A stretch of 64,000 bases of DNA from Lepturacanthus savala (taxonomy: Eukaryota > Chordata > Actinopteri > Scombriformes > Trichiuridae): positions 33,747,602-33,811,601 of the forward strand of contig CM060464.1 in NCBI GenBank assembly GCA_030544235.1, given 5' to 3'. The position numbers and the translations under genes are program-made. Within the stretch, counting starts at the first letter, position 1. Every line of letters begins with the position of its first letter. The notes under the pieces were generated by a model, which did not search any database, had not been told where the DNA came from, and worked only from the letters and a program-made list of their open reading frames with translations. Shown here piece by piece: positions 1-12,378 of this stretch.

Positions 1-1994
1 TGAAGAGCACAAAAAGACAAAAAGCCATGTAGGCCTAAATAAGTACAATATTTTTATAAACAATCTTATTTACCTTTTACTATATGTAAAATGGTATAGT
101 TTGGGATCAGAAATTCACCTGGAAAAGCTATTGTTTTCATGTGGTTTGTGTTTTAAAGTTTTTATTGCTCCATATGCATTCTCTCGGTCTGAAGAGCACA
201 AAAAGACAAAATGCTATGTAGACCTAAATCAGTACAATATTTTTATAGAAAATCTTATTTACCTTTTACTTTATGTGAAATGGTATAGTTTTGGATCAGA
301 AATTCACCTGGAAAAGCTATTGTTTTCATGTGGTTTGTGTTTTAAAGTTTTTATTGCTCCATTTGCATTCTCTCGGTCTGAAGAGCACAAAAAGACAAAA
401 TGCTATGTAGGCCTAAATCAGTACAATATTTTTACAGAAAATCTCATTTACCATTTACTATATGTGAAATGGTATAGTTTTGGATTAGAAATTCACCTGG
501 AAAGACTATTGTTTTCATGTGGTTTGTGTTTTAAAGTTTTTATTGCTCCATATGCATTCTCTCGGTCTGAAGAGCACAAAAAGACAAAATGCTATGTAGG
601 CCTAAATCAGTACAATATTTTTACAGAAAATCTCATTTACCATTTACTATATGTAAAATGGTATAGTTTTGGATCAGAAATTCACCTGGAAAAGCTATTG
701 TTTTCATGTGGTTTGTGTTTTAAAGTTTTTATTGCTCCATATGCATTCTCTCGGTCTGAAGAGCACAAAAAGACAAAATGCTATGTAGACCTAAATCAGT
801 ACAATATTTTTATAGAAAATCTTATTTACCTTTTACTTTATGTGAAATGGTATAGTTTTGGATCAGAAATTCACCTGGAAAAGCTATTGTTTTCATGTGG
901 TTTGTGTTTTAAAGTTTTTATTGCTCCATTTGCATTCTCTCGGTCTGAAGAGCACAAAAAGACAAAATGCTATGTAGGCCTAAATCAGTACAATTTTTTT
1001 TACAGAAAATCTTATTTACCTTTTACTTTATGTGAAATGGTATAGTTTTGGATCAGAAATTCACCTGGAAAAGCTATTGTTTTCATGTGGTTTGTGTTTT
1101 AAAGTTTTTATTGCTCCATTTGCATTCTCTCGGTCTGAAGAGCACAAAAAGACAAAATGCTATGTAGGCCTAAATCAGTACAATATTTTTACAGAAAATC
1201 TCATTTACCATTTACTATATGTGAAATGGTATAGTTTTGGATTAGAAATTCACCTGGAAAAACTATTGTTTTCATGTGGTTTGTGTTTTAAAGTTTTTAT
1301 TGCTCCATATGCATTCTCTCGGTCTGAATAGCACAAAAAGACAAAATGCTATGTAGACCTAAATCAGTACAATATTTTTAGAGAAAATCTTATTTACCTT
1401 TTACTTTATGTGAAATGGTATAGTTTTGGATCAGAAATTCACCTGGAAAAGCTATTGTTTTCATGTGGTTTGTGTTTTAAAGTTTTTATTGCTCCATTTG
1501 CATTCTCTCGGTCTGAAGAGCACAAAAAGACAAAATGCTATGTAGGCCTAAATCAGTACAATATTTTTACAGAAAATCTCATTTACCATTTACTATATGT
1601 GAAATGGTATAGTTTTGGATTAGAAATTCACCGGGAAAAACTATTGTTTTCATGTGGTTTGTGTTTTAAAGTTTTTATTGCTCCATATGCATTCTCTCGG
1701 TCTGAAGAGCACAAAAAGACAAAATGCTATGTAGACCTAAATCAGTACAATATTTTTAGAGAAAATCTTATTTACCTTTTACTTTATGTGAAATGGTATA
1801 GTTTTGGATCAGAAATTCACCTGGAAAAGCTATTGTTTTCATGTGGTTTGTGTTTTAAAGTTTTTATTGCTCCATATGCATTCTCTCGGTCTGAAGAGCA
1901 CAAAAAGACAAAAAGCTATGTAGGCCTAAATAAGTACAATATTTTTATAAACAATCTTATTTACCTTTTACTATATGTAAAATGGTATAGTTTG

Positions 1995-4262
1995 GGATCA
2001 GAAATTCACCTGGAAAAGCTATTGTTTTCATGTGGTTTGTGTTTTAAAGTTTTTATTGCTCCATTTGCATTCTCTCGGTCTGAAGAGCACAAAAAGACAA
2101 AATGCTATGTAGGCCTAAATCAGTACAATATTTTTATAGAAAATCTTATTTACCTTTTACTTTATGAGAAATGGTATAGTTTTGGATCAGAAATTCACCT
2201 GGAAAAGCTATTGTTTTCATGTGGTTTGTGTTTTAAAGTTTTTATTGCTCCATTTGCATTCTCTCGGTCTGAAGAGCACAAAAAGACAAAATGCTTTGTA
2301 GGCCTAAATCAGTACAATATTTTTACAGAAAATCTCATTTACCATTTACTATATGTGAAATGGTATAGTTTTGGATTAGAAATTCACCTGGAAAAACTAT
2401 TGTTTTCATGTGGTTTGTGTTTTAAAGTTTTTATTGCTCCATATGCATTCTCTCGGTCTGAAGAGCACAAAAAGACAAAATGCTATGTAGACCTAAATCA
2501 GTACAATATTTTTAGAGAAAATCTTATTTACCTTTTACTTTATGTGAAATGGTATAGTTTTGGATCAGAGATTCACCTGGAAAAGCTATTGTTTTCATGT
2601 GGTTTGTGTTTTAAAGTTTTTATTGCTCCATATGCATTCTCTCGGTCTGAAGAGCACAAAAAGACAAAAAGCTATGTAGGCCTAAATAAGTACAATATTT
2701 TTATAAACAATCTTATTTACCTTTTACTATATGTAAAATGGTATAGTTTGGGATCAGAAATTCACCTGGAAAAGCTATTGTTTTCATGTGGTTTGTGTTT
2801 TAAAGTTTTTATTGCTCCATTTGCATTCTCTCGGTCTGAAGAGCACAAAAAGACAAAATGCTATGTAGACCTAAATCAGTACAATATTTTTATAGAAAAT
2901 CTTATTTACCTTTTACTTTATGTGAAATGGTATAGTTTTGGATCAGAAATTCACCTGGAAAAGCTATTGTTTTCATGTGGTTTGTGTTTTAAAGTTTTTA
3001 TTGCTCCATTTGCATTCTCTCGGTCTGAAGAGCACAAAAAGACAAAATGCTATGTAGGCCTAAATCAGTACAATATTTTTACAGAAAATCTCATTTACCA
3101 TTTACTATATGTGAAATGGTATAGTTTTGGATTAGAAATTCACCTGGAAAAACTATTGTTTTCATGTGGTTTGTGTTTTAAAGTTTTTATTGCTCCATAT
3201 GCATTCTCTCGGTCTGAAGAGCACAAAAAGACAAAATGCTATGTAGACCTAAATCAGTACAATATTTTTAGAGAAAATCTTATTTACCTTTTACTTTATG
3301 TGAAATGGTATAGTTTTGGATCAGAAATTCACCTGGAAAAGCTATTGTTTTCATGTGGTTTGTGTTTTAAAGTTTTTATTGCTCCATTTGCATTCTCTCG
3401 GTCTGAAGAGCACAAAAAGACAAAATGCTATGTAGGCCTAAATCAGTACAATATTTTTACAGAAAATCTCATTTACCATTTACTATATGTAAAATGGTAT
3501 AGTTTTGGATCAGAAATTCACCTGGAAAAGCTATTGTTTTCATGTGGTTTGTGTTTTAAAGTTTTTATTGCTCCATATGCATTCTCTCGGTCTGAAGAGC
3601 ACAAAAAGACAAAAAGCTATGTAGGCCTAAATCAATACAATATTTTTATAAACAATCTTATTTACCTTTTACTTTATGTGAAATGGTATAGTTTTGTTTC
3701 AGAAATTCACCTGGAAAAGCTATTGTTTTCATCTGGTTTGTGTTTTAAAGTTTTTATTGCTCCATATGCATTCTCTCGGTCTGAAGAGCACAAAAAGACA
3801 AAAAGCTATGTAGGCCTAAATCAGTACAATATTTTTATAGAAAATCTTATTTACCTTTTACTTTATGTGAAATGGTATAGTTTTGGATCAGAAATTCACC
3901 TGGAAAAGCTATTGTTTTCATGTGGTTTGTGTTTTAAAGTTTTTATTGCTCCATTTGCATTCTCTCGGTCTGAAGAGCACAAAAAGACAAAATGCTATGT
4001 AGGCCTAAATAAGTACAATATTTTTATAAACAATCTTATTTACCTTTTACTATATGTAAAATGGTATAGTTTGGGATCAGAAATTCACCTGGAAAAGCTA
4101 TTGTTTTCATGTGGTTTGTGTTTTAAAGTTTTTATTGCTCCATTTGCATTCTCTCGGTCTGAAGAGCACAAAAAGACAAAATGCTATGTAGGCCTAAATC
4201 AGTACAATATTTTTACAGAAAATCTCATTTACCATTTACTATATGTGAAATGGTATAGTTTT
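1995..4262 (+). repeat. Higher-order repeat block A (12 monomers)
   Basis: This ordered set of 12 monomer variants recurs in the same order at 5,019-5,774 plus 6,342-7,853. Diagnostic variants give exact spacings: the tttatgagaa variant at 2,161 and 5,185 is 16 monomers apart, and the gttttgtttc variant at 3,691 and 7,282 is 19 monomers apart. The second copy therefore carries three extra monomers (5,775-6,341). Confidence 0.85.
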
Positions 4263-5018
4263 GGATTAGAAATTCACCTGGAAAAACTATTGTTTTCATG
4301 TGGTTTGTGTTTTAAAGTTTTTATTGCTCCATATGCATTCTCTCGGTCTGAAGAGCACAAAAAGACAAAATGCTATGTAGACCTAAATCAGTACAATATT
4401 TTTATAGAAAATCTTATTTACCTTTTACTTTATGTGAAATGGTATAGTTTTGGATCAGAAATTCACCTGGAAAAGCTATTGTTTTCATGTGGTTTGTGTT
4501 TTAAAGTTTTTATTGCTCCATTTGCATTCTCTCGGTCTGAAGAGCACAAAAAGACAAAATGCTATGTAGGCCTAAATAAGTACAATATTTTTATAAACAA
4601 TCTTATTTACCTTTTACTATATGTAAAATGGTATAGTTTGGGATCAGAAATTCACCTGGAAAAGCTATTGTTTTCATGTGGTTTGTGTTTTAAAGTTTTT
4701 ATTGCTCCATTTGCATTCTCTCGGTCTGAAGAGCACAAAAAGACAAAATGCTATGTAGGCCTAAATCAGTACAATATTTTTACAGAAAATCTCATTTACC
4801 ATTTACTATATGTGAAATGGTATAGTTTTGGATTAGAAATTCACCGGGAAAAACTATTGTTTTCATGTGGTTTGTGTTTTAAAGTTTTTATTGCTCCATA
4901 TGCATTCTCTCGGTCTGAAGAGCACAAAAAGACAAAAAGCTATGTAGGCCTAAATAAGTACAATATTTTTATAAACAATCTTATTTACCTTTTACTATAT
5001 GTAAAATGGTATAGTTTG

Positions 5019-7853
5019 GGATCAGAAATTCACCTGGAAAAGCTATTGTTTTCATGTGGTTTGTGTTTTAAAGTTTTTATTGCTCCATTTGCATTCTCTC
5101 GGTCTGAAGAGCACAAAAAGACAAAATGCTATGTAGGCCTAAATCAGTACAATATTTTTATAGAAAATCTTATTTACCTTTTACTTTATGAGAAATGGTA
5201 TAGTTTTGGATCAGAAATTCACCTGGAAAAGCTATTGTTTTCATGTGGTTTGTGTTTTAAAGTTTTTATTGCTCCATTTGCATTCTCTCGGTCTGAAGAG
5301 CACAAAAAGACAAAATGCTTTGTAGGCCTAAATCAGTACAATATTTTTACAGAAAATCTCATTTACCATTTACTATATGTGAAATGGTATAGTTTTGGAT
5401 TAGAAATTCACCTGGAAAAACTATTGTTTTCATGTGGTTTGTGTTTTAAAGTTTTTATTGCTCCATATGCATTCTCTCGGTCTGAAGAGCACAAAAAGAC
5501 AAAATGCTATGTAGACCTAAATCAGTACAATATTTTTAGAGAAAATCTTATTTACCTTTTACTTTATGTGAAATGGTATAGTTTTGGATCAGAAATTCAC
5601 CTGGAAAAGCTATTGTTTTCATGTGGTTTGTGTTTTAAAGTTTTTATTGCTCCATATGCATTCTCTCGGTCTGAAGAGCACAAAAAGACAAAAAGCCATG
5701 TAGGCCTAAATAAGTACAATATTTTTATAAACAATCTTATTTACCTTTTACTATATGTAAAATGGTATAGTTTGGGATCAGAAATTCACCTGGAAAAGCT
5801 ATTGTTTTCATGTGGTTTGTGTTTTAAAGTTTTTATTGCTCCATATGCATTCTCTCGGTCTGAAGAGCACAAAAAGACAAAATGCTATGTAGACCTAAAT
5901 CAGTACAATATTTTTATAGAAAATCTTATTTACCTTTTACTTTATGTGAAATGGTATAGTTTTGGATCAGAAATTCACCTGGAAAAGCTATTGTTTTCAT
6001 GTGGTTTGTGTTTTAAAGTTTTTATTGCTCCATTTGCATTCTCTCGGTCTGAAGAGCACAAAAAGACAAAATGCTATGTAGGCCTAAATCAGTACAATAT
6101 TTTTACAGAAAATCTCATTTACCATTTACTATATGTGAAATGGTATAGTTTTGGATTAGAAATTCACCTGGAAAAACTATTGTTTTCATGTGGTTTGTGT
6201 TTTAAAGTTTTTATTGCTCCATATGCATTCTCTCGGTCTGAAGAGCACAAAAAGACAAAAAGCTATGTAGGCCTAAATAAGTACAATATTTTTATAAACA
6301 ATCTCATTTACCTTTTACTATATGTAAAATGGTATAGTTTGGGATCAGAAATTCACCTGGAAAAGCTATTGTTTTCATGTGGTTTGTGTTTTAAAGTTTT
6401 TATTGCTCCATTTGCATTCTCTCGGTCTGAAGAGCACAAAAAGACAAAATGCTATGTAGACCTAAATCAGTACAATATTTTTATAGAAAATCTTATTTAC
6501 CTTTTACTTTATGTGAAATGGTATAGTTTTGGATCAGAAATTCACCTGGAAAAGCTATTGTTTTCATGTGGTTTGTGTTTTAAAGTTTTTATTGCTCCAT
6601 TTGCATTCTCTCGGTCTGAAGAGCACAAAAAGACAAAATGCTATGTAGGCCTAAATCAGTACAATATTTTTACAGAAAATCTCATTTACCATTTACTATA
6701 TGTGAAATGGTATAGTTTTGGATTAGAAATTCACCTGGAAAAACTATTGTTTTCATGTGGTTTGTGTTTTAAAGTTTTTATTGCTCCATATGCATTCTCT
6801 CGGTCTGAAGAGCACAAAAAGACAAAATGCTATGTAGACCTAAATCAGTACAATATTTTTAGAGAAAATCTTATTTACCTTTTACTTTATGTGAAATGGT
6901 ATAGTTTTGGATCAGAAATTCACCTGGAAAAGCTATTGTTTTCATGTGGTTTGTGTTTTAAAGTTTTTATTGCTCCATTTGCATTCTCTCGGTCTGAAGA
7001 GCACAAAAAGACAAAATGCTATGTAGGCCTAAATCAGTACAATATTTTTACAGAAAATCTCATTTACCATTTACTATATGTAAAATGGTATAGTTTTGGA
7101 TCAGAAATTCACCTGGAAAAGCTATTGTTTTCATGTGGTTTGTGTTTTAAAGTTTTTATTGCTCCATATGCATTCTCTCGGTCTGAAGAGCACAAAAAGA
7201 CAAAAAGCTATGTAGGCCTAAATCAATACAATATTTTTATAAACAATCTTATTTACCTTTTACTTTATGTGAAATGGTATAGTTTTGTTTCAGAAATTCA
7301 CCTGGAAAAGCTATTGTTTTCATCTGGTTTGTGTTTTAAAGTTTTTATTGCTCCATATGCATTCTCTCGGTCTGAAGAGCACAAAAAGACAAAAAGCTAT
7401 GTAGGCCTAAATCAGTACAATATTTTTATAGAAAATCTTATTTACCTTTTACTTTATGTGAAATGGTATAGTTTTGGATCAGAAATTCACCTGGAAAAGC
7501 TATTGTTTTCATGTGGTTTGTGTTTTAAAGTTTTTATTGCTCCATTTGCATTCTCTCGGTCTGAAGAGCACAAAAAGACAAAATGCTATGTAGGCCTAAA
7601 TAAGTACAATATTTTTATAAACAATCTTATTTACCTTTTACTATATGTAAAATGGTATAGTTTGGGATCAGAAATTCACCTGGAAAAGCTATTGTTTTCA
7701 TGTGGTTTGTGTTTTAAAGTTTTTATTGCTCCATTTGCATTCTCTCGGTCTGAAGAGCACAAAAAGACAAAATGCTATGTAGGCCTAAATCAGTACAATA
7801 TTTTTACAGAAAATCTCATTTACCATTTACTATATGTAAAATGGTATAGTTTT
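5019..7853 (+). repeat. Higher-order repeat block A' (second copy with 3-monomer insertion)
   Basis: This is the second copy of block A with the same order of monomer variants. It is interrupted by three additional monomers at 5,775-6,341. The pattern indicates unequal exchange within the array. Confidence 0.8.
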
Positions 7854-10311
7854 GGATCAGAAATTCACCTGGAAAAGCTATTGTTTTCATGTGGTTTGTG
7901 TTTTAAAGTTTTTATTGCTCCATTTGCATTCTGTCGGTCTGAAGAGCACAAAAAGACAAAATGCTATGTAGGCCTAAATCAGTACAATATTTTTATAGAA
8001 AATCTTATTTACCATTTACTTTATGTGAAATGGTATAGTTTTGGATCAGAAATTCACCTGGAAAAGCTATTGTTTTCATGTGGTTTGTGTTTTAAAGTTT
8101 TTATTGCTCCATTTGCATTCTCTCGGTCTGAAGAGCACAAAAAGACAAAATGCTATGTAGGCCTAAATCAGTACAATATTTTTACAGAAAATCTCATTTA
8201 CCATTTACTATATGTGAAATGGTATAGTTTTGGATTAGAAATTCACCTGGAAAAACTATTGTTTTCATGTGGTTTGTGTTTTAAAGTTTTTATTGCTCCA
8301 TATGCATTCTCTCGGTCTGAAGAGCACAAAAAGACAAAATGCTATGTAGGCCTAAATAAGTACAATATTTTTTATAAACAATCTTATTTACCTTTTACTA
8401 TATGTAAAATGGTATAGTTTGGGATCAGAAATTCACCTGGAAAAGCTATTGTTTTCATGTGGTTTGTGTTTTAAAGTTTTTATTGCTCCATTTGCATTCT
8501 CTCGGTCTGAAGAGCACAAAAAGACAAAATGCTATGTAGGCCTAAATCAGTACAATATTTTTATAGAAAATCTTATTTACCTTTTACTTTATGTGAAATG
8601 GTATAGTTTTGGATCAGAAATTCACCTGGAAAAGCTATTGTTTTCATGTGGTTTGTGTTTTAAAGTTTTTATTGCTCCATTTGCATTCTCTCGGTCTGAA
8701 GAGCACAAAAAGACAAAATGCTATGTAGGCCTAAATAAGTACAATATTTTTATAAACAATCTTATTTACCTTTTACTATATGTAAAATGGTATAGTTTGG
8801 GATCAGAAATTCACCTGGAAAAGCTATTGTTTTCATGTGGTTTGTGTTTTAAAGTTTTTATTGCTCCATATGCATTCTCTCGGTCTGAAGAGCACAAAAA
8901 GAAAAAATGCTATGTAGGCCTAAATCAGTACAATATTTTTACAGAAAATCTCATTTACCATTTACTATATGTAAAATGGTATAGTTTGGGATCAGAAATT
9001 CACCTGGAAAAGCTATTGTTTTCATGTGGTTTGTGTTTTAAAGTTTTTATTGCTCCATATGCATTCTCTCGGTCTGAAGAGCACAAAAAGACAAAATGCT
9101 ATGTAGGCCTAAATAAGTACAATATTTTTATAAACAATCTTATTTACCTTTTACTATATGTAAAATGGTATAGTTTGGGATCAGAAATTCACCTGGAAAA
9201 GCTATTGTTTTCATGTGGTTTGTGTTTTAAAGTTTTTATTGCTCCATATGCATTCTCTCGGTCTGAAGAGCACAAAAAGACAAAATGCTATGTAGGCCTA
9301 AATCAGTACAATATTTTTACAGAAAATCTCATTTACCATTTACTATATGTAAAATGGTATAGTTTGGGATCAGAAATTCACCTGGAAAAGCTATTGTTTT
9401 CATGTGGTTTGTGTTTTAACGTTTTTATTGCTCCATTTGCATTCTCTCGGTCTGAAGAGCACAAAAAGACAAAATGCTATGTAGGCCTAAATCAGTACAA
9501 TATTTTTACAGAAAATCTCATTTACCATTTACTATATGTAAAATGGTATAGTTTTGGATCAGAAATTCACCTGGAAAAGCTATTGTTTTCATGTGGTTTG
9601 TGTTTTAAAGTTTTTATTGCTCCATATGCATTCTCTCGGTCTGAAGAGCACAAAAAGACAAAATGCTATGTAGACCTAAATCAGTACAATATTTTTATAG
9701 AAAATCTTATTTACCTTTTACTTTATCTGAAATGGTATAGTTTTGGATCAGAAATTCACCTGGAAAAGCTATTGTTTTCATGTGGTTTGTGTTTTAAAGT
9801 TTTTATTGCTCCATTTGCATTCTCTCGGTCTGAAGAGCACAAAAAGACAAAATGCTATGTAGGCCTAAATCAGTACAATATTTTTACAGAAAATCTCATT
9901 TACCATTTACTATATGTGAAATGGTATAGTTTTGGATTAGAAATTCACCTGGAAAAACTATTGTTTTCATGTGGTTTGTGTTTTAAAGTTTTTATTGCTC
10001 CATATGCATTCTCTCGGTCTGAAGAGCACAAAAAGACAAAATGCTATGTAGACCTAAATCAGTACAATATTTTTAGAGAAAATCTTATTTACCTTTTACT
10101 TTATGTGAAATGGTATAGTTTTGGATCAGAAATTCACCTGGAAAAGCTATTGTTTTCATGTGGTTTGTGTTTTAAAGTTTTTATTGCTCCATATGCATTC
10201 TCTCGGTCTGAAGAGCACAAAAAGACAAAAAGCTATGTAGGCCTAAATAAGTACAATATTTTTATAAACAATCTTATTTACCTTTTACTATATGTAAAAT
10301 GGTATAGTTTG

Positions 10312-12201
10312 GGATCAGAAATTCACCTGGAAAAGCTATTGTTTTCATGTGGTTTGTGTTTTAAAGTTTTTATTGCTCCATTTGCATTCTCTCGGTCTGA
10401 AGAGCACAAAAAGACAAAATGCTATGTAGGCCTAAATCAGTACAATATTTTTATAGAAAATCTTATTTACCTTTTACTTTATGTGAAATGGTATAGTTTT
10501 GGATCAGAAATTCACCTGGAAAAGCTATTGTTTTCATGTGGTTTGTGTTTTAAAGTTTTTATTGCTCCATTTGCATTCTCTCGGTCTGAAGAGCACAAAA
10601 AGACAAAATGCTATGTAGGCCTAAATAAGTACAATATTTTTATAAACAATCTTATTTACCTTTTACTATATGTAAAATGGTATAGTTTGGGATCAGAAAT
10701 TCACCTGGAAAAGCTATTGTTTTCATGTGGTTTGTGTTTTAAAGTTTTTATTGCTCCATATGCATTCTCTCGGTCTGAAGAGCACAAAAAGACAAAATGC
10801 TATGTAGGCCTAAATCAGTACAATATTTTTACAGAAAATCTCATTTACCATTTACTATATGTAAAATGGTATAGTTTGGGATCAGAAATTCACCTGGAAA
10901 AGCTATTGTTTTCATGTGGTTTGTGTTTTAAAGTTTTTATTGCTCCATTTGCATTCTCTCGGTCTGAAGAGCACAAAAAGACAAAATGCTATGTAGGCCT
11001 AAATCAGTACAATATTTTTATAGAAAATCTTATTTACCTTTTACTTTATGTGAAATGGTATAGTTTTGGATCAGAAATTCACCTGGAAAAGCTATTGTTT
11101 TCATGTGGTTTGTGTTTTAAAGTTTTTATTGCTCCATTTGCATTCTCTCGGTCTGAAGAGCACAAAAAGACAAAATGCTATGTAGGCCTAAATGAGTACA
11201 ATATTTTTATAAACAATCTTATTTACCTTTTACTATATGTAAAATGGTATAGTTTGGGATCAGAAATTCACCTGGAAAAGCTATTGTTTTCATGTGGTTT
11301 GTGTTTTAAAGTTTTTATTGCTCCATATGCATTCTCTCGGTCTGAAGAGCACAAAAAGACAAAATGCTATGTAGGCCTAAATCAGTACAATATTTTTACA
11401 GAAAATCTCATTTACCATTTACTATATGTAAAATGGTATAGTTTGGGATCAGAAATTCACCTGGAAAAGCTATTGTTTTCATGTGGTTTGTGTTTTAAAG
11501 TTTTTATTGCTCCATTTGCATTCTCTCGGTCTGAAGAGCACAAAAAGACAAAATGCTATGTAGGCCTAAATCAGTACAATATTTTTATAGAAAATCTTAT
11601 TTACCTTTTACTTTATGTGAAATGGTATAGTTTGGGATCAGAAATTCACCTGGAAAAGCTATTGTTTTCATGTGGTTTGTGTTTTAAAGTTTTTATTGCT
11701 CCATTTGCATTCTCTCGGTCTGAAGAGCACAAAAAGACAAAATGCTATGTAGGCCTAAATCAGTACAATATTTTTATAGAAAATCTTATTTACCTTTTAC
11801 TTTATGTGAAATGGTATAGTTTTGGATCAGAAATTCACCTGGAAAAGCTATTGTTTTCATGTGGTTTGTGTTTTAAAGTTTTTATTGCTCCATTTGCATT
11901 CTCTCGGTCTGAAGAGCACAAAAAGACAAAATGCTATGTAGGCCTAAATAAGTACAATATTTTTATAAACAATCTTATTTACCTTTTACTATATGTAAAA
12001 TGGTATAGTTTGGGATCAGAAATTCACCTGGAAAAGCTATTGTTTTCATGTGGTTTGTGTTTTAAAGTTTTTATTGCTCCATATGCATTCTCTCGGTCTG
12101 AAGAGCACAAAAAGACAAAATGCTATGTAGGCCTAAATCAGTACAATATTTTTACAGAAAATCTCATTTACCATTTACTATATGTAAAATGGTATAGTTT
12201 G
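10312..12201 (+). repeat. Trimeric higher-order repeat (567-bp period)
   Basis: Three monomer types (ata-gaa, ata-aac, and aca-gaa with catttac) follow each other in a repeating 3 x 189-bp order. The register is broken by one extra monomer at about 11,446-11,634. A different, six-monomer periodicity is visible further on: the tttatctg variant occurs at 12,477 and 13,611, exactly 6 monomers apart. Confidence 0.75.
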
Positions 12202-12357
12202 GGATCAGAAATTCACCTGGAAAAGCTATTGTTTTCATGTGGTTTGTGTTTTAAAGTTTTTATTGCTCCATATGCATTCTCTCGGTCTGAAGAGCACAAA
12301 AAGACAAAATGCTATGTAGGCCTAAATAAGTACAATATTTTTATAAACAATCTTATT

Positions 12358-12378
12358 TACCTTTTTTTTTATTGCTCC
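12358..12378 (+). other. 80-bp deletion junction inside the satellite array
   Basis: Here the end of one monomer (tcttatttacc) runs through a T-run straight into ttattgctcc. In a normal monomer these two points lie about 93 bp apart; here they are 13 bp apart. The shared T-tract suggests slippage or microhomology joining. Adding back 80 bp restores an exact 15-monomer spacing between the tttatctg variants at 9,722 and 12,477. Confidence 0.85.
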
